From NCBI GenBank assembly GCA_900771805.1, contig CAAGPL010000042.1, positions 1 to 59,461 of the forward strand: a DNA stretch of 59,461 nt. The letters run 5' to 3'. Of this stretch, positions 44,649 to 53,496 are shown one piece after another; the first letter of the stretch is position 1; each line of letters starts with the position of its first letter. The DNA is from Bacilli bacterium (GTDB taxonomy: Bacteria; Bacillota_I; Bacilli_A; RF39; UBA660). Below the pieces are notes generated by a model. That model was not told the DNA's origin, made no database searches, and was given only the letters and a program-made list of their open reading frames with translations. A program made the position numbers and the translations under genes.

Positions 44649-45302
44649 TTATAAGCTTTTATTTTCATTATTATTAATACGTTTTGCAAATGTTTTATTA
44701 TTATCTTCACTGTCAAAATATGATTGATATTTTTCATATTTCTTTAAATTATCTCTAATATTTTTTATATCACTTAATGAATAATTATCTAAAGTATTTA
44801 TATTTAAAGGTGTAATATTTTTTGATTTTTTAATTCCATTAAATAAGGTAGGATTATCTATCTTTTCTAATTTTGACTTAATTTTTAAATATATATCATA
44901 CTTTTCTAATTCCATAATTCTATTAGCTAATAATATATATTCTATACTATATGCCATTGCTGAACCTATTGCACAGCCTAAAATAAAAGCAGCAAATTTC
45001 GATATTATACTTTCTGGATCCACAGCAGAACCAATTAAAACTGATTGTCCACAAAGTACTGAATTTGTAACAGCACCAGTAATGAATAATTTTTTTATCT
45101 TTTTTAATTCATTAATTGATAAATTAAAATTTCTTTCTGTAGCCTGATCAAACATCTTGTCTAATAAATTAATTTCATTTTGTTTTGTTAAAGGTACTTC
45201 ATACTTACCACCATCTAAGAAATTAATAATTATTTTATCATCATTTTTTTCATAATTTTTTATTATTTCCTCTTGATTTGCGCCATAATAACCATGCTTC
45301 AT
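44649..45302 (-). CDS. Hypothetical protein with a membrane hairpin
   Basis: A 217-residue unknown protein. The N-terminal 60 residues are soluble (KIIINFLDGGKYEVPLT). Residues about 70-115 hold two small-residue-rich hydrophobic helices (TGAVTNSVLCGQSVLIGSAV and FILGCAIGSAMAYSI), forming a hairpin, and the C-terminal part is charged and helical. AAAGGAG lies eight bases before the ATG at 45302. It follows the ISLre2-like remnant and precedes tRNA-Thr; no family recognised. Confidence 0.55.
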   Translation of the reverse strand: MKHGYYGANQEEIIKNYEKNDDKIIINFLDGGKYEVPLTKQNEINLLDKMFDQATERNFNLSINELKKIKKLFITGAVTNSVLCGQSVLIGSAVDPESIISKFAAFILGCAIGSAMAYSIEYILLANRIMELEKYDIYLKIKSKLEKIDNPTLFNGIKKSKNITPLNINTLDNYSLSDIKNIRDNLKKYEKYQSYFDSEDNNKTFAKRINNNENKSL

Positions 45303-45476
45303 GCCTATCACTCCTTTGTAATTTGCGTTTATTATAACACTTTTTTATTAAATAACAATATATTTTTAAAATTATTTTATAATTTTTGATTTATAAATAT
45401 AATAATATAAAAAAACCGACTTTTTATAAGATCGTTTTATACTTTTATTTTAAATTTTTAAGTTTAACTTTAATTA

Positions 45477-45550
45477 TGGTGCCTCCTGTAAGAATTGAAC
45501 TTACAATTCAGCCTTACCATGGCTGCGTTATACCACTTAACTAAGGAGGC
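45477..45550 (-). tRNA. tRNA-Thr (anticodon GGT)
   Basis: A complete cloverleaf of 74 bases with CCA encoded. The acceptor stem is GCCTCCT/AGGAGGC, the discriminator is A, the anticodon stem is CAGCC/GGCTG, and the loop ATGGTAA places GGT at positions 34-36 after U33. The T-loop is GTTCAAT. It reads ACC/ACU threonine codons. No other tRNA is adjacent. Confidence 0.93.
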
Positions 45551-45607
45551 ATTTTAAATACATTCTATCATATTATATTTAATAGTACAATAAAATGTAT
45601 TTATTTT

Positions 45608-47641
45608 TTATTTCTTTCTCAAAATTCTCGTAGAATTTAAAATAGTAAGTAAAGTAACACCAGTATCAGCAAAAACAGCCTGCCACATATTAGCTATTCC
45701 AATAGCACTTAAGACTAATACTAATACTTTTATTCCTATAGCAAATATAAGATTTTGTTTTATTATTTTTTTAGTAAACTTTGATATTTTAATAGCTTCT
45801 GGTATTTTACTTAAACTATCATTCATAATAACTACGTCCGATGCTTCAATAGCAGAAGAAGCACCTACTATCCCCATTGAAATTCCAACATCAGAAAGTG
45901 CAAGTGATGGTGCATCATTTATTCCATCTCCTACAAATGCAGTTTTCTTATCATTTTCTTTTATTATCTTATCAAGTCTTTTATATTTATCATCTGGAAG
46001 CATTTCATAAAAAACTTCATCAACACCTATTTTTTTAGCTACATCCTCTGCTGATTTCTTTTTATCTCCAGTAAACATAAACGTTTTAATATTTTGTTTT
46101 TTAAGTTCTAAAATAGCAGATATAGAGTCTTTCTTTATATCATCTATTAATTTTAGTTTAGCTGCTACTTTCCCATCAATTTTTAAATAAATATAACTAT
46201 CTTTATCACTTGCATTAACAAATGAAGATGAACCTATCTTAATTTTTTTACCATCTATTTCGTAAGAGATTCCCTTACCAGCCGTTTCCTTATAATTTAA
46301 AACATCTTTTGTACTTACCTTTTTATTAAACACATTAAGTACTGATTTTGCAAGTGGATGATTTGATAAAGCCTCACCCTTTATATAATAGTTAATTATA
46401 TCTTTTTCTTTGTATTTATCATCTAATACTTCTAATTTGTAATCATTTGATATACCAGTTGTTATGGTTCCTGTTTTATCAAATACGATTTTATTTACTT
46501 GTGAAAGTAATTCTAAATAATCACTTCCCTTAACTAAGATTCCTTCTTTAGATGCTTTTCCTATTCCAGAGAAGTATCCAAGTGGTACGCTTATTAAAAT
46601 TGCACAAGGACAAGATACTACTAAAAATACTAAAGCCCTATAAATAGACACTTTAAAACTTAAACCAAATAACGGAAGAATAATTGCTATTAAAAGTGCA
46701 AGTATCATAATAATTGGGGTATAAACCTTTGCTGCCTTTGATACAAAGTTTTCAAATTTAGCTTTTCTATCACTTGCGTTTTCCGTTAATTCTAGTATTT
46801 TGGATACCGTGCTATCTTCATATAAGCTTTCAACTTTTATCTCAATAACAGAAAGTGTATTAATAGAACCAGATAACACTTTATCTCCTTTAGTAACACT
46901 TTTTAAATCGGACTCACCAGTTAATGCTGCCGTATTTAATTTAGAACTTCCTTTTATAATAATACCATCAAGAGGGATTTCATCACCTTTTTTAACTATT
47001 ATTACATCCCCTATTTTTACATCTTTTGGATCTACCGTTAATATTTCATCACCCTTTTTTAAGTTAGCAACCTCTGGCTTTATATCCATTAAATCGCTTA
47101 TTGAGCGTCTAGAATTATTAACTGCTACCTCTTCTAGTATTTTACCTATTTCATACAAAATAATAACCATTAATCCCTCATGAGTATTACCAGTTAAATA
47201 AGCCCCAACACAAGATATTGTAACAAGCATATTTTCGTTTACCGTTTTAGATTTAAATAGTAATTTTATAGCATTAGTAAACGTTCTATATAAAAGAGTT
47301 ACATAACTAAGTACTATAAAGACATTTGAAAGTATGCCTTTTTGACACATACCTATTATCATAAAAACAATTCCAATAAAAAGTCTTATTATATGAAATT
47401 TAAACTTACCTTTATTTTCATATGATTCATTTAAATCCATTACCTTACTTTCTGGTTCTACCTTTTTTACGATATCAGAAACTAATTTTTTAGGATTTTG
47501 CGTCTTTGTTGTAACCGTTATCATAAGTTTAGAAAAATTAACGCTTGCATAATCTATCTCATCATTTTCATTTAGTTTTTTTTCTATTGCTAAAGCACAT
47601 CCAGCACAATCTAAAGAGCTTAATTTAAACTTATATTTCAT
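45608..47641 (-). CDS. cadA: Heavy-metal translocating P-type ATPase (Zn/Cd/Pb type)
   Basis: A 677-residue P1B-type ATPase. The N-terminal metal-binding domain has LDCAGCA near residue 14. The membrane metal site is SCPCA near residue 345, the phosphorylation site DKTGTIT near 390, and the hinge GDGINDAPSLA near 570. These features fit exporters of Zn2+, Cd2+ or Pb2+. Its start overlaps the end of an ArsR/SmtB-type repressor gene by 11 bases, the classical cadC-cadA arrangement. Confidence 0.92.
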   Translation of the reverse strand: MKYKFKLSSLDCAGCALAIEKKLNENDEIDYASVNFSKLMITVTTKTQNPKKLVSDIVKKVEPESKVMDLNESYENKGKFKFHIIRLFIGIVFMIIGMCQKGILSNVFIVLSYVTLLYRTFTNAIKLLFKSKTVNENMLVTISCVGAYLTGNTHEGLMVIILYEIGKILEEVAVNNSRRSISDLMDIKPEVANLKKGDEILTVDPKDVKIGDVIIVKKGDEIPLDGIIIKGSSKLNTAALTGESDLKSVTKGDKVLSGSINTLSVIEIKVESLYEDSTVSKILELTENASDRKAKFENFVSKAAKVYTPIIMILALLIAIILPLFGLSFKVSIYRALVFLVVSCPCAILISVPLGYFSGIGKASKEGILVKGSDYLELLSQVNKIVFDKTGTITTGISNDYKLEVLDDKYKEKDIINYYIKGEALSNHPLAKSVLNVFNKKVSTKDVLNYKETAGKGISYEIDGKKIKIGSSSFVNASDKDSYIYLKIDGKVAAKLKLIDDIKKDSISAILELKKQNIKTFMFTGDKKKSAEDVAKKIGVDEVFYEMLPDDKYKRLDKIIKENDKKTAFVGDGINDAPSLALSDVGISMGIVGASSAIEASDVVIMNDSLSKIPEAIKISKFTKKIIKQNLIFAIGIKVLVLVLSAIGIANMWQAVFADTGVTLLTILNSTRILRKK

Positions 47642-47924
47642 TTATATGTTCACATCCCATCACAAATATTTTTTCTACATGATCATCCGCTAAAAAATAA
47701 TATGTTAAGTTTCCTTCTTTTCTATACTTAACAAGTTTTGAATCTTTAAGAATTCTAAGTTGATGAGATACCGCAGACTGGCTTACCTTTATTTTTTCTG
47801 ATATATCATTAACACACATTTCTCCATTTATTAAAACATTCATTATCTTAACCCTTGTTGAATCACCAAACATTTTAAACAATTCAGATAAATCTATTAT
47901 TCTATCTTCATCTAATAACTTCAT
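47631..47924 (-). CDS. ArsR/SmtB-family metal-sensing repressor (CadC/CzrA-like)
   Basis: A 97-residue winged-helix repressor with the recognition helix VSQSAVSHQLRILKDSKLV. The C-terminal alpha-5 site is complete: Asp-x-His, ten residues, then His-x2-Glu (ADDH..CEHINE), the pattern that binds Zn(II) in SmtB and CzrA. The N-terminal cysteines of the CadC alpha-3N Cd site are missing. It should release its operator when zinc rises and so induce the coupled ATPase. AAAGGAG precedes the ATG. Confidence 0.92.
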   Translation of the reverse strand: MKLLDEDRIIDLSELFKMFGDSTRVKIMNVLINGEMCVNDISEKIKVSQSAVSHQLRILKDSKLVKYRKEGNLTYYFLADDHVEKIFVMGCEHINEI

Positions 47925-47956
47925 AATAATCTCCTTTTTTATTTATTACCATTTTT

Positions 47957-47985
47957 ATTATATGAATATATGTTCATATTGTCAA
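47957..47985 (-). promoter_or_regulatory. Promoter and operator of the metal-efflux pair
   Basis: On the minus strand TTGACA (47985-47980), 17-base spacer, TATAAT (47962-47957). A palindrome ATATGAA-N6-TTCATAT (47979-47960) fills the spacer and the -10 edge, which is where ArsR/SmtB repressors bind. Confidence 0.85.
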
Positions 47986-47996
47986 CATCTATTAAA

Positions 47997-48022
47997 TAAA
48001 AAACTTTCGCTTTCACGAAGTT
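47997..48022 (-). terminator. Terminator after the 143-aa gene
   Basis: Minus-strand stem AACTTCG/CGAAAGTT (one bulge) with a T-run. Confidence 0.65.
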
Positions 48023-48030
48023 CCTTATTT

Positions 48031-48462
48031 TTAACCTTTAAATTTGAAATATAAAAAGGTTTTCATCTTTCTACTTAAACATTGATTTTGTCTGTTTTTC
48101 ATTTTCAGTTTATATTTGTTATTTTCATATTTCATTTGCTTCTTTTTAGAAATATTAAATTTTTTGTTCTTTTTTCTAATATTTATGTTATCCATATCAC
48201 AATATGGATTGTATCCGATTATGTTATCTATATCACAATATGAATTGTATCCGATTATTTTATCTAGATCAATATTTGAATTTACAATGTCTACTTTAAT
48301 TTCATTCATATTATATAAAAAATATATTAAATCACCTATATGAATTTCACAGTATCCATCTTCGATAATCATTACATAATCTATATTTTTACTATCAAGT
48401 TCTTTTTTTAAATCATATATAAATATGTCTAAATCAAATACAATAAATCTTTTTATTAACAT
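48031..48462 (-). CDS. Hypothetical protein with a short internal repeat
   Basis: A 143-residue unknown protein. The N-terminal half looks like a small alpha/beta domain (FIVFDLDIFIYDLKKEL, then DYVMIIEDGYCEIHIGDLIYFLY in parts). The middle contains two adjacent 12-residue repeats, IIGYNSYCDIDN and IIGYNPYCDMDN, encoded by a 36-base tandem duplication. The C-terminal 50 residues are strongly basic (many Lys, Arg, Asn), which could bind nucleic acid. It follows the HD-domain gene by four bases. Confidence 0.5.
   Translation of the reverse strand: MLIKRFIVFDLDIFIYDLKKELDSKNIDYVMIIEDGYCEIHIGDLIYFLYNMNEIKVDIVNSNIDLDKIIGYNSYCDIDNIIGYNPYCDMDNINIRKKNKKFNISKKKQMKYENNKYKLKMKNRQNQCLSRKMKTFLYFKFKG
48188..48259. 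repeat. Two tandem copies of a 36-base repeat
   Basis: Copies at 48188-48223 and 48224-48259 differ at four or so positions and keep frame, so the duplication adds 12 codons. A decayed third copy may follow (TTATCTAGATCAATAT). Confidence 0.85.
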
Positions 48463-48466
48463 AAAA

Positions 48467-49060
48467 TCATTCCTCTATGTTGTTATTGCTATCAAATTTA
48501 ACATCTAAAAATTTTCGACTTGCTAAATAATCACACATATGCACAAATCTTTGAAATTTAGATTCAGGCTTAGGAAGTACTACATTACTATAGTTATTAG
48601 TATTCCAAGGTCCCATATGAGATGATATAACATGGCAAATAAATTCTATTTCTTTGTCAGTAAATGAAAATTTTTCTTTATTTTCTTTAATATAATCACA
48701 TACTAAAATTGGATGCTCAAACTTTGTATAATCTGATTTTTCAAATCCAGATTTTAAACCATCATGCATTATTAATGAAATTATAATTAAGTCTTTTTCA
48801 TTTTTAGTATAAGCACCTGTTATACTTTCATCATTAAACATTTCATATGCTATTCTAACAGCTACTTTAGTATGTCTAACAAGGCCACATTCTCCTAAAG
48901 CAAAAGAAGGATGATACTTTCCTGTTGATGATGCCGGAACATCAAAAAAATAATTAGGAAGTAAATCTATTAATTTTTTTGCATTATCCTTATATCTTGG
49001 ATTATTTATAAAATTTAATTCTTTTTCAAACACTTTGTGTTTTTCTAAAATATCTGTCAT
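48467..49060 (-). CDS. HD-domain phosphohydrolase
   Basis: A 197-residue metal-dependent HD-superfamily protein. Metal ligands can be matched to H in LVRHTKVAV, the HD pair in LIMHDGLKSG, H in FEHPILVC, H in ISSHMG, and D in VHMCDYLASRK. Members act on nucleotides or cyclic dinucleotides; the substrate is unknown. It lies 12 bases after the patatin gene and four bases before the next gene, so it is part of a patatin-HD-hypothetical unit. AAAGGAG precedes the ATG. Confidence 0.8.
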   Translation of the reverse strand: MTDILEKHKVFEKELNFINNPRYKDNAKKLIDLLPNYFFDVPASSTGKYHPSFALGECGLVRHTKVAVRIAYEMFNDESITGAYTKNEKDLIIISLIMHDGLKSGFEKSDYTKFEHPILVCDYIKENKEKFSFTDKEIEFICHVISSHMGPWNTNNYSNVVLPKPESKFQRFVHMCDYLASRKFLDVKFDSNNNIEE

Positions 49061-49072
49061 ATTTATTCTCCT

Positions 49073-50293
49073 TTATTTTATTATTGTTTTTAAATATATA
49101 GCACACATAAAACTATCTGGAAAAAGCATAAGTAAATTATTTAATATCTTACTTTGTTTTTTATTTTTTAACAGCTCATCATATATATAATATATTAATT
49201 CTTTACTTATAAAATTCTTATTTAAATTTTTAGTTTTAATTACTTTTTTTATAATACTATGATTATTATTTTTTTCTTTTTTTATCTGTCTTCTTAAAAA
49301 AACATTTACAAAAGAAGTTCTATATATAATAGTATCATTAAAATCAAAAGCTTTCATTAAATTTTCTAATATAAAATTAAATTGTTCTACCTTTTTTTTA
49401 CCATAAATTTTTTTATATTTAAAATTAATATTTTTATCTTTAAAATAACAATTTAAATTATTTATATATCTTTCATATATTCTTTTATAATTTCTATTTA
49501 AAGAATCCTTTTTAAATGTATAATAAGTACCATCTAATTTATTAAAAGCTTTCATTGTATCATTATATCCTAATCTCATAGAACGTCTAGCTTGATCTTT
49601 TTCAAGTGCTAAAAAATTTCCTATTTCATTTTTTGAAGATATAATTTTTATTGGAATATTTTTATTTACTATCTTTTTTGTTTTACCAGGTGCTCTTAAA
49701 TCAACACAAATTATATTATCAGCACCCATATTTATTGCTAAATCAATTGGCATATTATCATAATAACCACCATCAATATAAGTTTCATTATTTATTTTTT
49801 TCATTTTAAATGCTGGAAAACATGCAGCTGATGCTAGCAAATAATCTTTAAGTAATTCTTTTGGAATTTCATTTTTAGTTAACATTACAGGTTTAATTTT
49901 AGGAAATTTTACAGTAACTAATCCATAATCAACATTTGAATTATAAAACAAATCATAATTTAAATTATCACTTACTATTTTTTCTAAACCTGGAACATTA
50001 AGCCCTCCTTTAATTACTCCTTTAGCATATTTTAAAATTATTTTTTTTCTAGTCTTACTATCATAATAACTACCTTCTATTTTATCATTTATTACTTTTT
50101 TATAATCCATAAAATACCATAATTTAAATGCATCAGTATAATTACCTTGAACCATAAAAGCTCCATTTAAAGCTCCAATTGATGTACCACAAACTATATC
50201 ATAATTTATTTTTAATTCACGAATTGCTTTCCAAAATCCTATTTGGTATGCTCCTTTAGCGCCACCACCAGACAATACTATTGCTGTTTTCAT
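49073..50293 (-). CDS. Patatin-like phospholipase
   Basis: A 406-residue protein with an N-terminal patatin domain and a helical C-terminal extension of about 200 residues. Catalytic features are the oxyanion loop GGGAKGAYQ (9-17), the nucleophile elbow GTSIG with Ser38, and Asp174 in DGGYYDN, forming the Ser-Asp dyad. Family members are lipid acyl hydrolases, sometimes inhibitory to host membranes or acting on internal phospholipids. No signal peptide is present, so it is cytoplasmic or membrane-associated. AGAGG precedes the ATG. Confidence 0.85.
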   Translation of the reverse strand: MKTAIVLSGGGAKGAYQIGFWKAIRELKINYDIVCGTSIGALNGAFMVQGNYTDAFKLWYFMDYKKVINDKIEGSYYDSKTRKKIILKYAKGVIKGGLNVPGLEKIVSDNLNYDLFYNSNVDYGLVTVKFPKIKPVMLTKNEIPKELLKDYLLASAACFPAFKMKKINNETYIDGGYYDNMPIDLAINMGADNIICVDLRAPGKTKKIVNKNIPIKIISSKNEIGNFLALEKDQARRSMRLGYNDTMKAFNKLDGTYYTFKKDSLNRNYKRIYERYINNLNCYFKDKNINFKYKKIYGKKKVEQFNFILENLMKAFDFNDTIIYRTSFVNVFLRRQIKKEKNNNHSIIKKVIKTKNLNKNFISKELIYYIYDELLKNKKQSKILNNLLMLFPDSFMCAIYLKTIIK

Positions 50294-50328
50294 AAATACC
50301 TCTTTTAATTTATTATATTATAACATAT

Positions 50329-51207
50329 TTATCTTTTTTTATTTAAATTTATTGGATTAACATGTATAACAGTTAAATATATATCATCTATCTTTTTATC
50401 TATTTCTTTTTCTAAGCTATTTGCAATATCATGACTTTTAAATGTTGAAAATTTTCCATCAACATATATAGTAAAAGATATTTGATACTTATAACCTACA
50501 GGTGTTGAATTAAAATGTTTTATCATTTTAACATCTTTATAATTATTAATTATATTTAATACTTCATTTTTAGTTTCTAAAGAAATTGACTTATCCATTA
50601 ATACATCATAACTTTCTTTAAATAATTTACATGATGTATAAAAAATCCATAAACTAATTAAAATTCCAACAATTCCATCAACAAAATATATTCCATAATA
50701 AGATAAAATACAAGAAAAAAGATTCATTAAGGTAAGTAATATATCATTTCTATGATCCATATAAGCTGCTTTAATTAATAAATTATTATGCTTTTTATAT
50801 ATTACTTTAGTATAAATATATAAGCTTAGCTTAGTTATAATAGTTAAAATACAAACAATTATAAGAAAATAAGAAAAAGTATACTTACTTTTATATATAA
50901 TAGATAAAATAGAATCTTTAAAAATCATAAAAGAAAGTAAAATCATTAAATTAGATATAAGCATTGAATATATATACTCTGCTTTACCATGTCCTAAATT
51001 ATGATCTTCATCTCTTGGAATACTAGCTATTTTATTACCAATAAAAGTCATAAATGAAGATATTATATCACCAGCACTATTTAAAGCATCAGCCATCATT
51101 GCCCTTGATTTAGTTATAATACCAACAATTAATTTTATTATTAATAAAAATAAATTTCCAATAACACCTATTTTACTTGCTTTAGATACATTATTAAATC
51201 TTTGCAT
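50329..51207 (-). CDS. Cation diffusion facilitator (CDF) family metal transporter
   Basis: About 292 residues with six predicted helices and a cytoplasmic C-terminal domain. Metal-site helices carry ADALNSAGDIISS (helix 2) and DHRNDILLT (helix 5), and EYIYS lies between helices. CDF proteins export Zn2+, Mn2+ or Fe2+ in exchange for protons. The start is the ATG at 51207 after AGGAAG; a GTG at 51216 lies closer to the site. It is the third metal-transport system in the window, with the ZIP importer and the P-type exporter. Confidence 0.85.
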   Translation of the reverse strand: MQRFNNVSKASKIGVIGNLFLLIIKLIVGIITKSRAMMADALNSAGDIISSFMTFIGNKIASIPRDEDHNLGHGKAEYIYSMLISNLMILLSFMIFKDSILSIIYKSKYTFSYFLIIVCILTIITKLSLYIYTKVIYKKHNNLLIKAAYMDHRNDILLTLMNLFSCILSYYGIYFVDGIVGILISLWIFYTSCKLFKESYDVLMDKSISLETKNEVLNIINNYKDVKMIKHFNSTPVGYKYQISFTIYVDGKFSTFKSHDIANSLEKEIDKKIDDIYLTVIHVNPINLNKKR

Positions 51208-51282
51208 ATTATTCACTTCCTACTATAAAGTATTTAAATAAATATAAAAATTACATAGAAAAGAAAAAATATCAATTTTTTC

Positions 51283-51729
51283 TTATATATTAAACTTAGA
51301 AATAACTAAATCATCATCTTTTGGTACTTTTTTTATAAAATTATACAAAGTATTAGGTAATTCATCTACTGATACATTAAATTTTCCTATTGCACCTAAA
51401 CTATCTTCATTTACCTTATTAACTCCTGGAAGTAAATTAGCCATATGAGCATTACATATTTTAGGAATAAAATAATCTATTTCACTAACTTTTTCATTAA
51501 CAGTTATTTCAAAAGTTAAAGCATGACCAACATCTCTTATCATAATCAGTAATTTATTATCGTTTACAACAACCATATCGGTTATACCTACATTAATATC
51601 ACAAGGAAATTTATCATATAAATCCTCAAAAATATCAACATTTTTTCCTCTTAAAGCTATAATATTATTAAAATCATTAACTTTACTATGGCTAATTAAA
51701 ATAGACTCTAACAAATTTTCATCATTCAT
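51283..51729 (-). CDS. Hypothetical protein, 148 aa
   Basis: I do not recognise this protein. It is soluble and mixed alpha/beta (VGITDMVVVNDNKLLIMIRDVGHALTFEITV in parts), with no signal or membrane segment. No ribosome site precedes its ATG, and TATAAT directly abuts the start, so either it is leaderless or its true 5' end was lost. It borders the odd region at 51.75-53.5 kb, which favours a disrupted upstream end. A weak hairpin follows its stop. Confidence 0.5.
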   Translation of the reverse strand: MNDENLLESILISHSKVNDFNNIIALRGKNVDIFEDLYDKFPCDINVGITDMVVVNDNKLLIMIRDVGHALTFEITVNEKVSEIDYFIPKICNAHMANLLPGVNKVNEDSLGAIGKFNVSVDELPNTLYNFIKKVPKDDDLVISKFNI

Positions 51730-51799
51730 TATATATGAGTGTAAATAATGTAAGACCTCATTTATTGTAGTAGAATAACCTATTAAATTACTCTTTTCA

Positions 51800-51908
51800 A
51801 TTTTATAACAATACTCGTAGGTTACAAATTCCTTTAGAGATTTGTAGTTCCCTATATTGAATAAGGTATGTTATGAGAACACCGCAGATCTTTTGACTTG
51901 CGGGTTTT
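51800..51908 (+). ncRNA. Candidate small RNA, possibly a decayed CRISPR repeat/anti-repeat unit
   Basis: This stretch lacks an open frame and folds well. ATAACA..TAC (51805-51814) pairs with GTATGTTAT (51866-51874), TAGG (51818-51821) with CCTA (51851-51854), and ACAAAT/ATTTGT (51824-51845) closes a 10-base loop. It ends in a terminator hairpin CCGCA/TGCGG (51882-51903) plus TTTT. The 3' half of the main hairpin, TTTGTAGTTCCCTATATTG followed by ATAAGGTATGTTATGAG, resembles repeats of some Firmicute type II CRISPR arrays. No cas gene or second repeat is in the window, so the identity is uncertain. Confidence 0.35.
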
Positions 51909-51937
51909 CATTTTCACGAACAAAATCACAAACAAAA

Positions 51938-51972
51938 ACAAAAGCGTCAGCATTCACATGTCGGCGTTTTTA
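51938..51972 (-). terminator. Bidirectional terminator at the insert boundary
   Basis: Imperfect stem AAAAGCGTC / GTCGGCGTTTTT with T-runs on both strands; ends the minus-strand anchored-protein pair. Confidence 0.65.
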
Positions 51973-51994
51973 CAAATATATTCACTTTTCAATA

Positions 51995-52756
51995 TTACTT
52001 CTTTGCCAATTCAGCAAATTCTTCTTTTGTAACATTGTTTTGAGTTATCGTATTCCATTTCTTCACGGAAGAATATAAGCTCCAATCGTTTTCATAATCT
52101 AATCTAATGTTATCAAAAAGTTCTGAAAGATTTTCGTCTTCGCCCTGTACTGATAAAATAACAAATTCTATATTGTTAGAATTCAAATCGGATACACATT
52201 TGTAAAGATTATATATTTCGTTAAGTTTTTCATCAAATTCAGTCTCGTTAACTTTTACAACGACGGTAATTTTGCTCACTTTATATGTATTTGAAAACTC
52301 AAGAACCGAAAGTTTCTTCACATCATCAGGCATTATTTGACCGGAATTCAAGGAACTCAAGGAACTCAACTGAACCATAGAACAAAAGTCTAAATCCGAA
52401 TTGCTTCTCAGATAGTCGGTTAACTTTTTATCTGCACAAGAAATTCCGTAATCGTCAAACATATCATTTTCCGCCGTGCTTGAATACACCGTGAATTTTG
52501 TTCCGTCCTTATCTTTCAGTATCAGTAAATCATGGAATCCCGCATCGTAATAAAGTTGCCGTTTACCGGCAATAAAATCCACGACTTCAAAAGAAGAATT
52601 ATATTTTTCTTCCGCATACTTTTGCATATTAGAAATAAGATTTTGTTTTTCGTACATAGATGTATTAAAATACAAGTAACTTAATAAAATCAACGCACCA
52701 ATTAAAGATGCTGCAAAAACCATAAGAGTTACTTTAATAGTTTTATTCTTTCCCAT
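51995..52756 (-). CDS. Membrane-anchored protein, paralogue of the next gene
   Basis: A 253-residue unknown protein with one N-terminal membrane helix (about 8-30) and an extracellular domain. After the anchor comes MQKYAEEKYNSSFEVVDF, then a FDDYGISC segment, and a C-terminal stretch ITVVVKVNETEFDEKLNEIY. The same elements, in the same order, appear in the lipoprotein-like gene 60 bases upstream, so these are tandem paralogues. Codon usage is richer in G and C than neighbouring genes, suggesting recent transfer. GAGGTG precedes the ATG. Confidence 0.65.
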   Translation of the reverse strand: MGKNKTIKVTLMVFAASLIGALILLSYLYFNTSMYEKQNLISNMQKYAEEKYNSSFEVVDFIAGKRQLYYDAGFHDLLILKDKDGTKFTVYSSTAENDMFDDYGISCADKKLTDYLRSNSDLDFCSMVQLSSLSSLNSGQIMPDDVKKLSVLEFSNTYKVSKITVVVKVNETEFDEKLNEIYNLYKCVSDLNSNNIEFVILSVQGEDENLSELFDNIRLDYENDWSLYSSVKKWNTITQNNVTKEEFAELAKK

Positions 52757-52815
52757 AAAATCACCTCATTTTACACAATTCATATTATAAGTTTCTACTC
52801 AAATAAGACATATTC

Positions 52816-53496
52816 CTATTTTTCTATGCCGACTCCATTTGTATATTTAATAATTTGTGGCAAATCATCCAATGTGAACTTTATCTCACTGTTCATTCTA
52901 TTGCCTTTCTCGGCAGCAGCTTTAAAATCAGACAATTGCTCGTCCGATTTTTCACAATATGCTCTTAGTTCTATATTCACTGAGTTGTTTGCCTCTGCAA
53001 ATGAATCAAATTTCTCTTTTATTTTACTAAAATCATCCTTAGTAACAACATATACTACAAAATCAGCTTGATTGTTTTTGGCAAAATCTTCAAACGATAT
53101 ATTTGGATTTGTTTCGTCAGTTATTGATGGTCTTGATTCTACTAAAACTTCTGTAGTGCTTCCCAATTCTTCTTTTATAATTTCACGCACTTTACGGCAC
53201 ACACATACTGAAACATAATCATCATATAAGAGATTTCCTTCTTCTCCAATTTCGGCAATAAACACATCATTTACATTATCAACAGGATAACACTGCACCT
53301 TATATGTGTTATTTGTTAGCGTACCAAATCTTTCTCCTATTGCATTTACTTGAAATTCTTTGTTGTACTTTTCCTCCAACAACTTTTGAGCCACATTCAC
53401 TTGATTTTTCGCAGAATTATCTATCATACAACAGCAACTTCCTATAGCGATAACTATAACTAAAATTAAGGTTATAAATACTTTACTTTTTTTCAT
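52816..53496 (-). CDS. Lipoprotein-like secreted protein, paralogue of the previous gene
   Basis: About 226 residues. A signal peptide ends in IAIGSCCC, a plausible lipobox with lipidated Cys. The mature part has AQKLLEEKYNKEFQVNAIG, then LYDDYVSVCVCRKV and VVYVVTKDDFSKIKEKFDSF, matching the pattern of the downstream membrane-anchored paralogue. Function unknown; the fold may be of a small alpha/beta secreted type. I use the ATG at 53496 about ten bases after AGGAA. Its composition differs from the chromosomal background. Confidence 0.65.
   Translation of the reverse strand: MKKSKVFITLILVIVIAIGSCCCMIDNSAKNQVNVAQKLLEEKYNKEFQVNAIGERFGTLTNNTYKVQCYPVDNVNDVFIAEIGEEGNLLYDDYVSVCVCRKVREIIKEELGSTTEVLVESRPSITDETNPNISFEDFAKNNQADFVVYVVTKDDFSKIKEKFDSFAEANNSVNIELRAYCEKSDEQLSDFKAAAEKGNRMNSEIKFTLDDLPQIIKYTNGVGIEK

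Noticed and set aside
51800..51908. A CRISPR array
   Set aside because: Only one repeat-like unit is present, with no spacers and no cas genes in the window.
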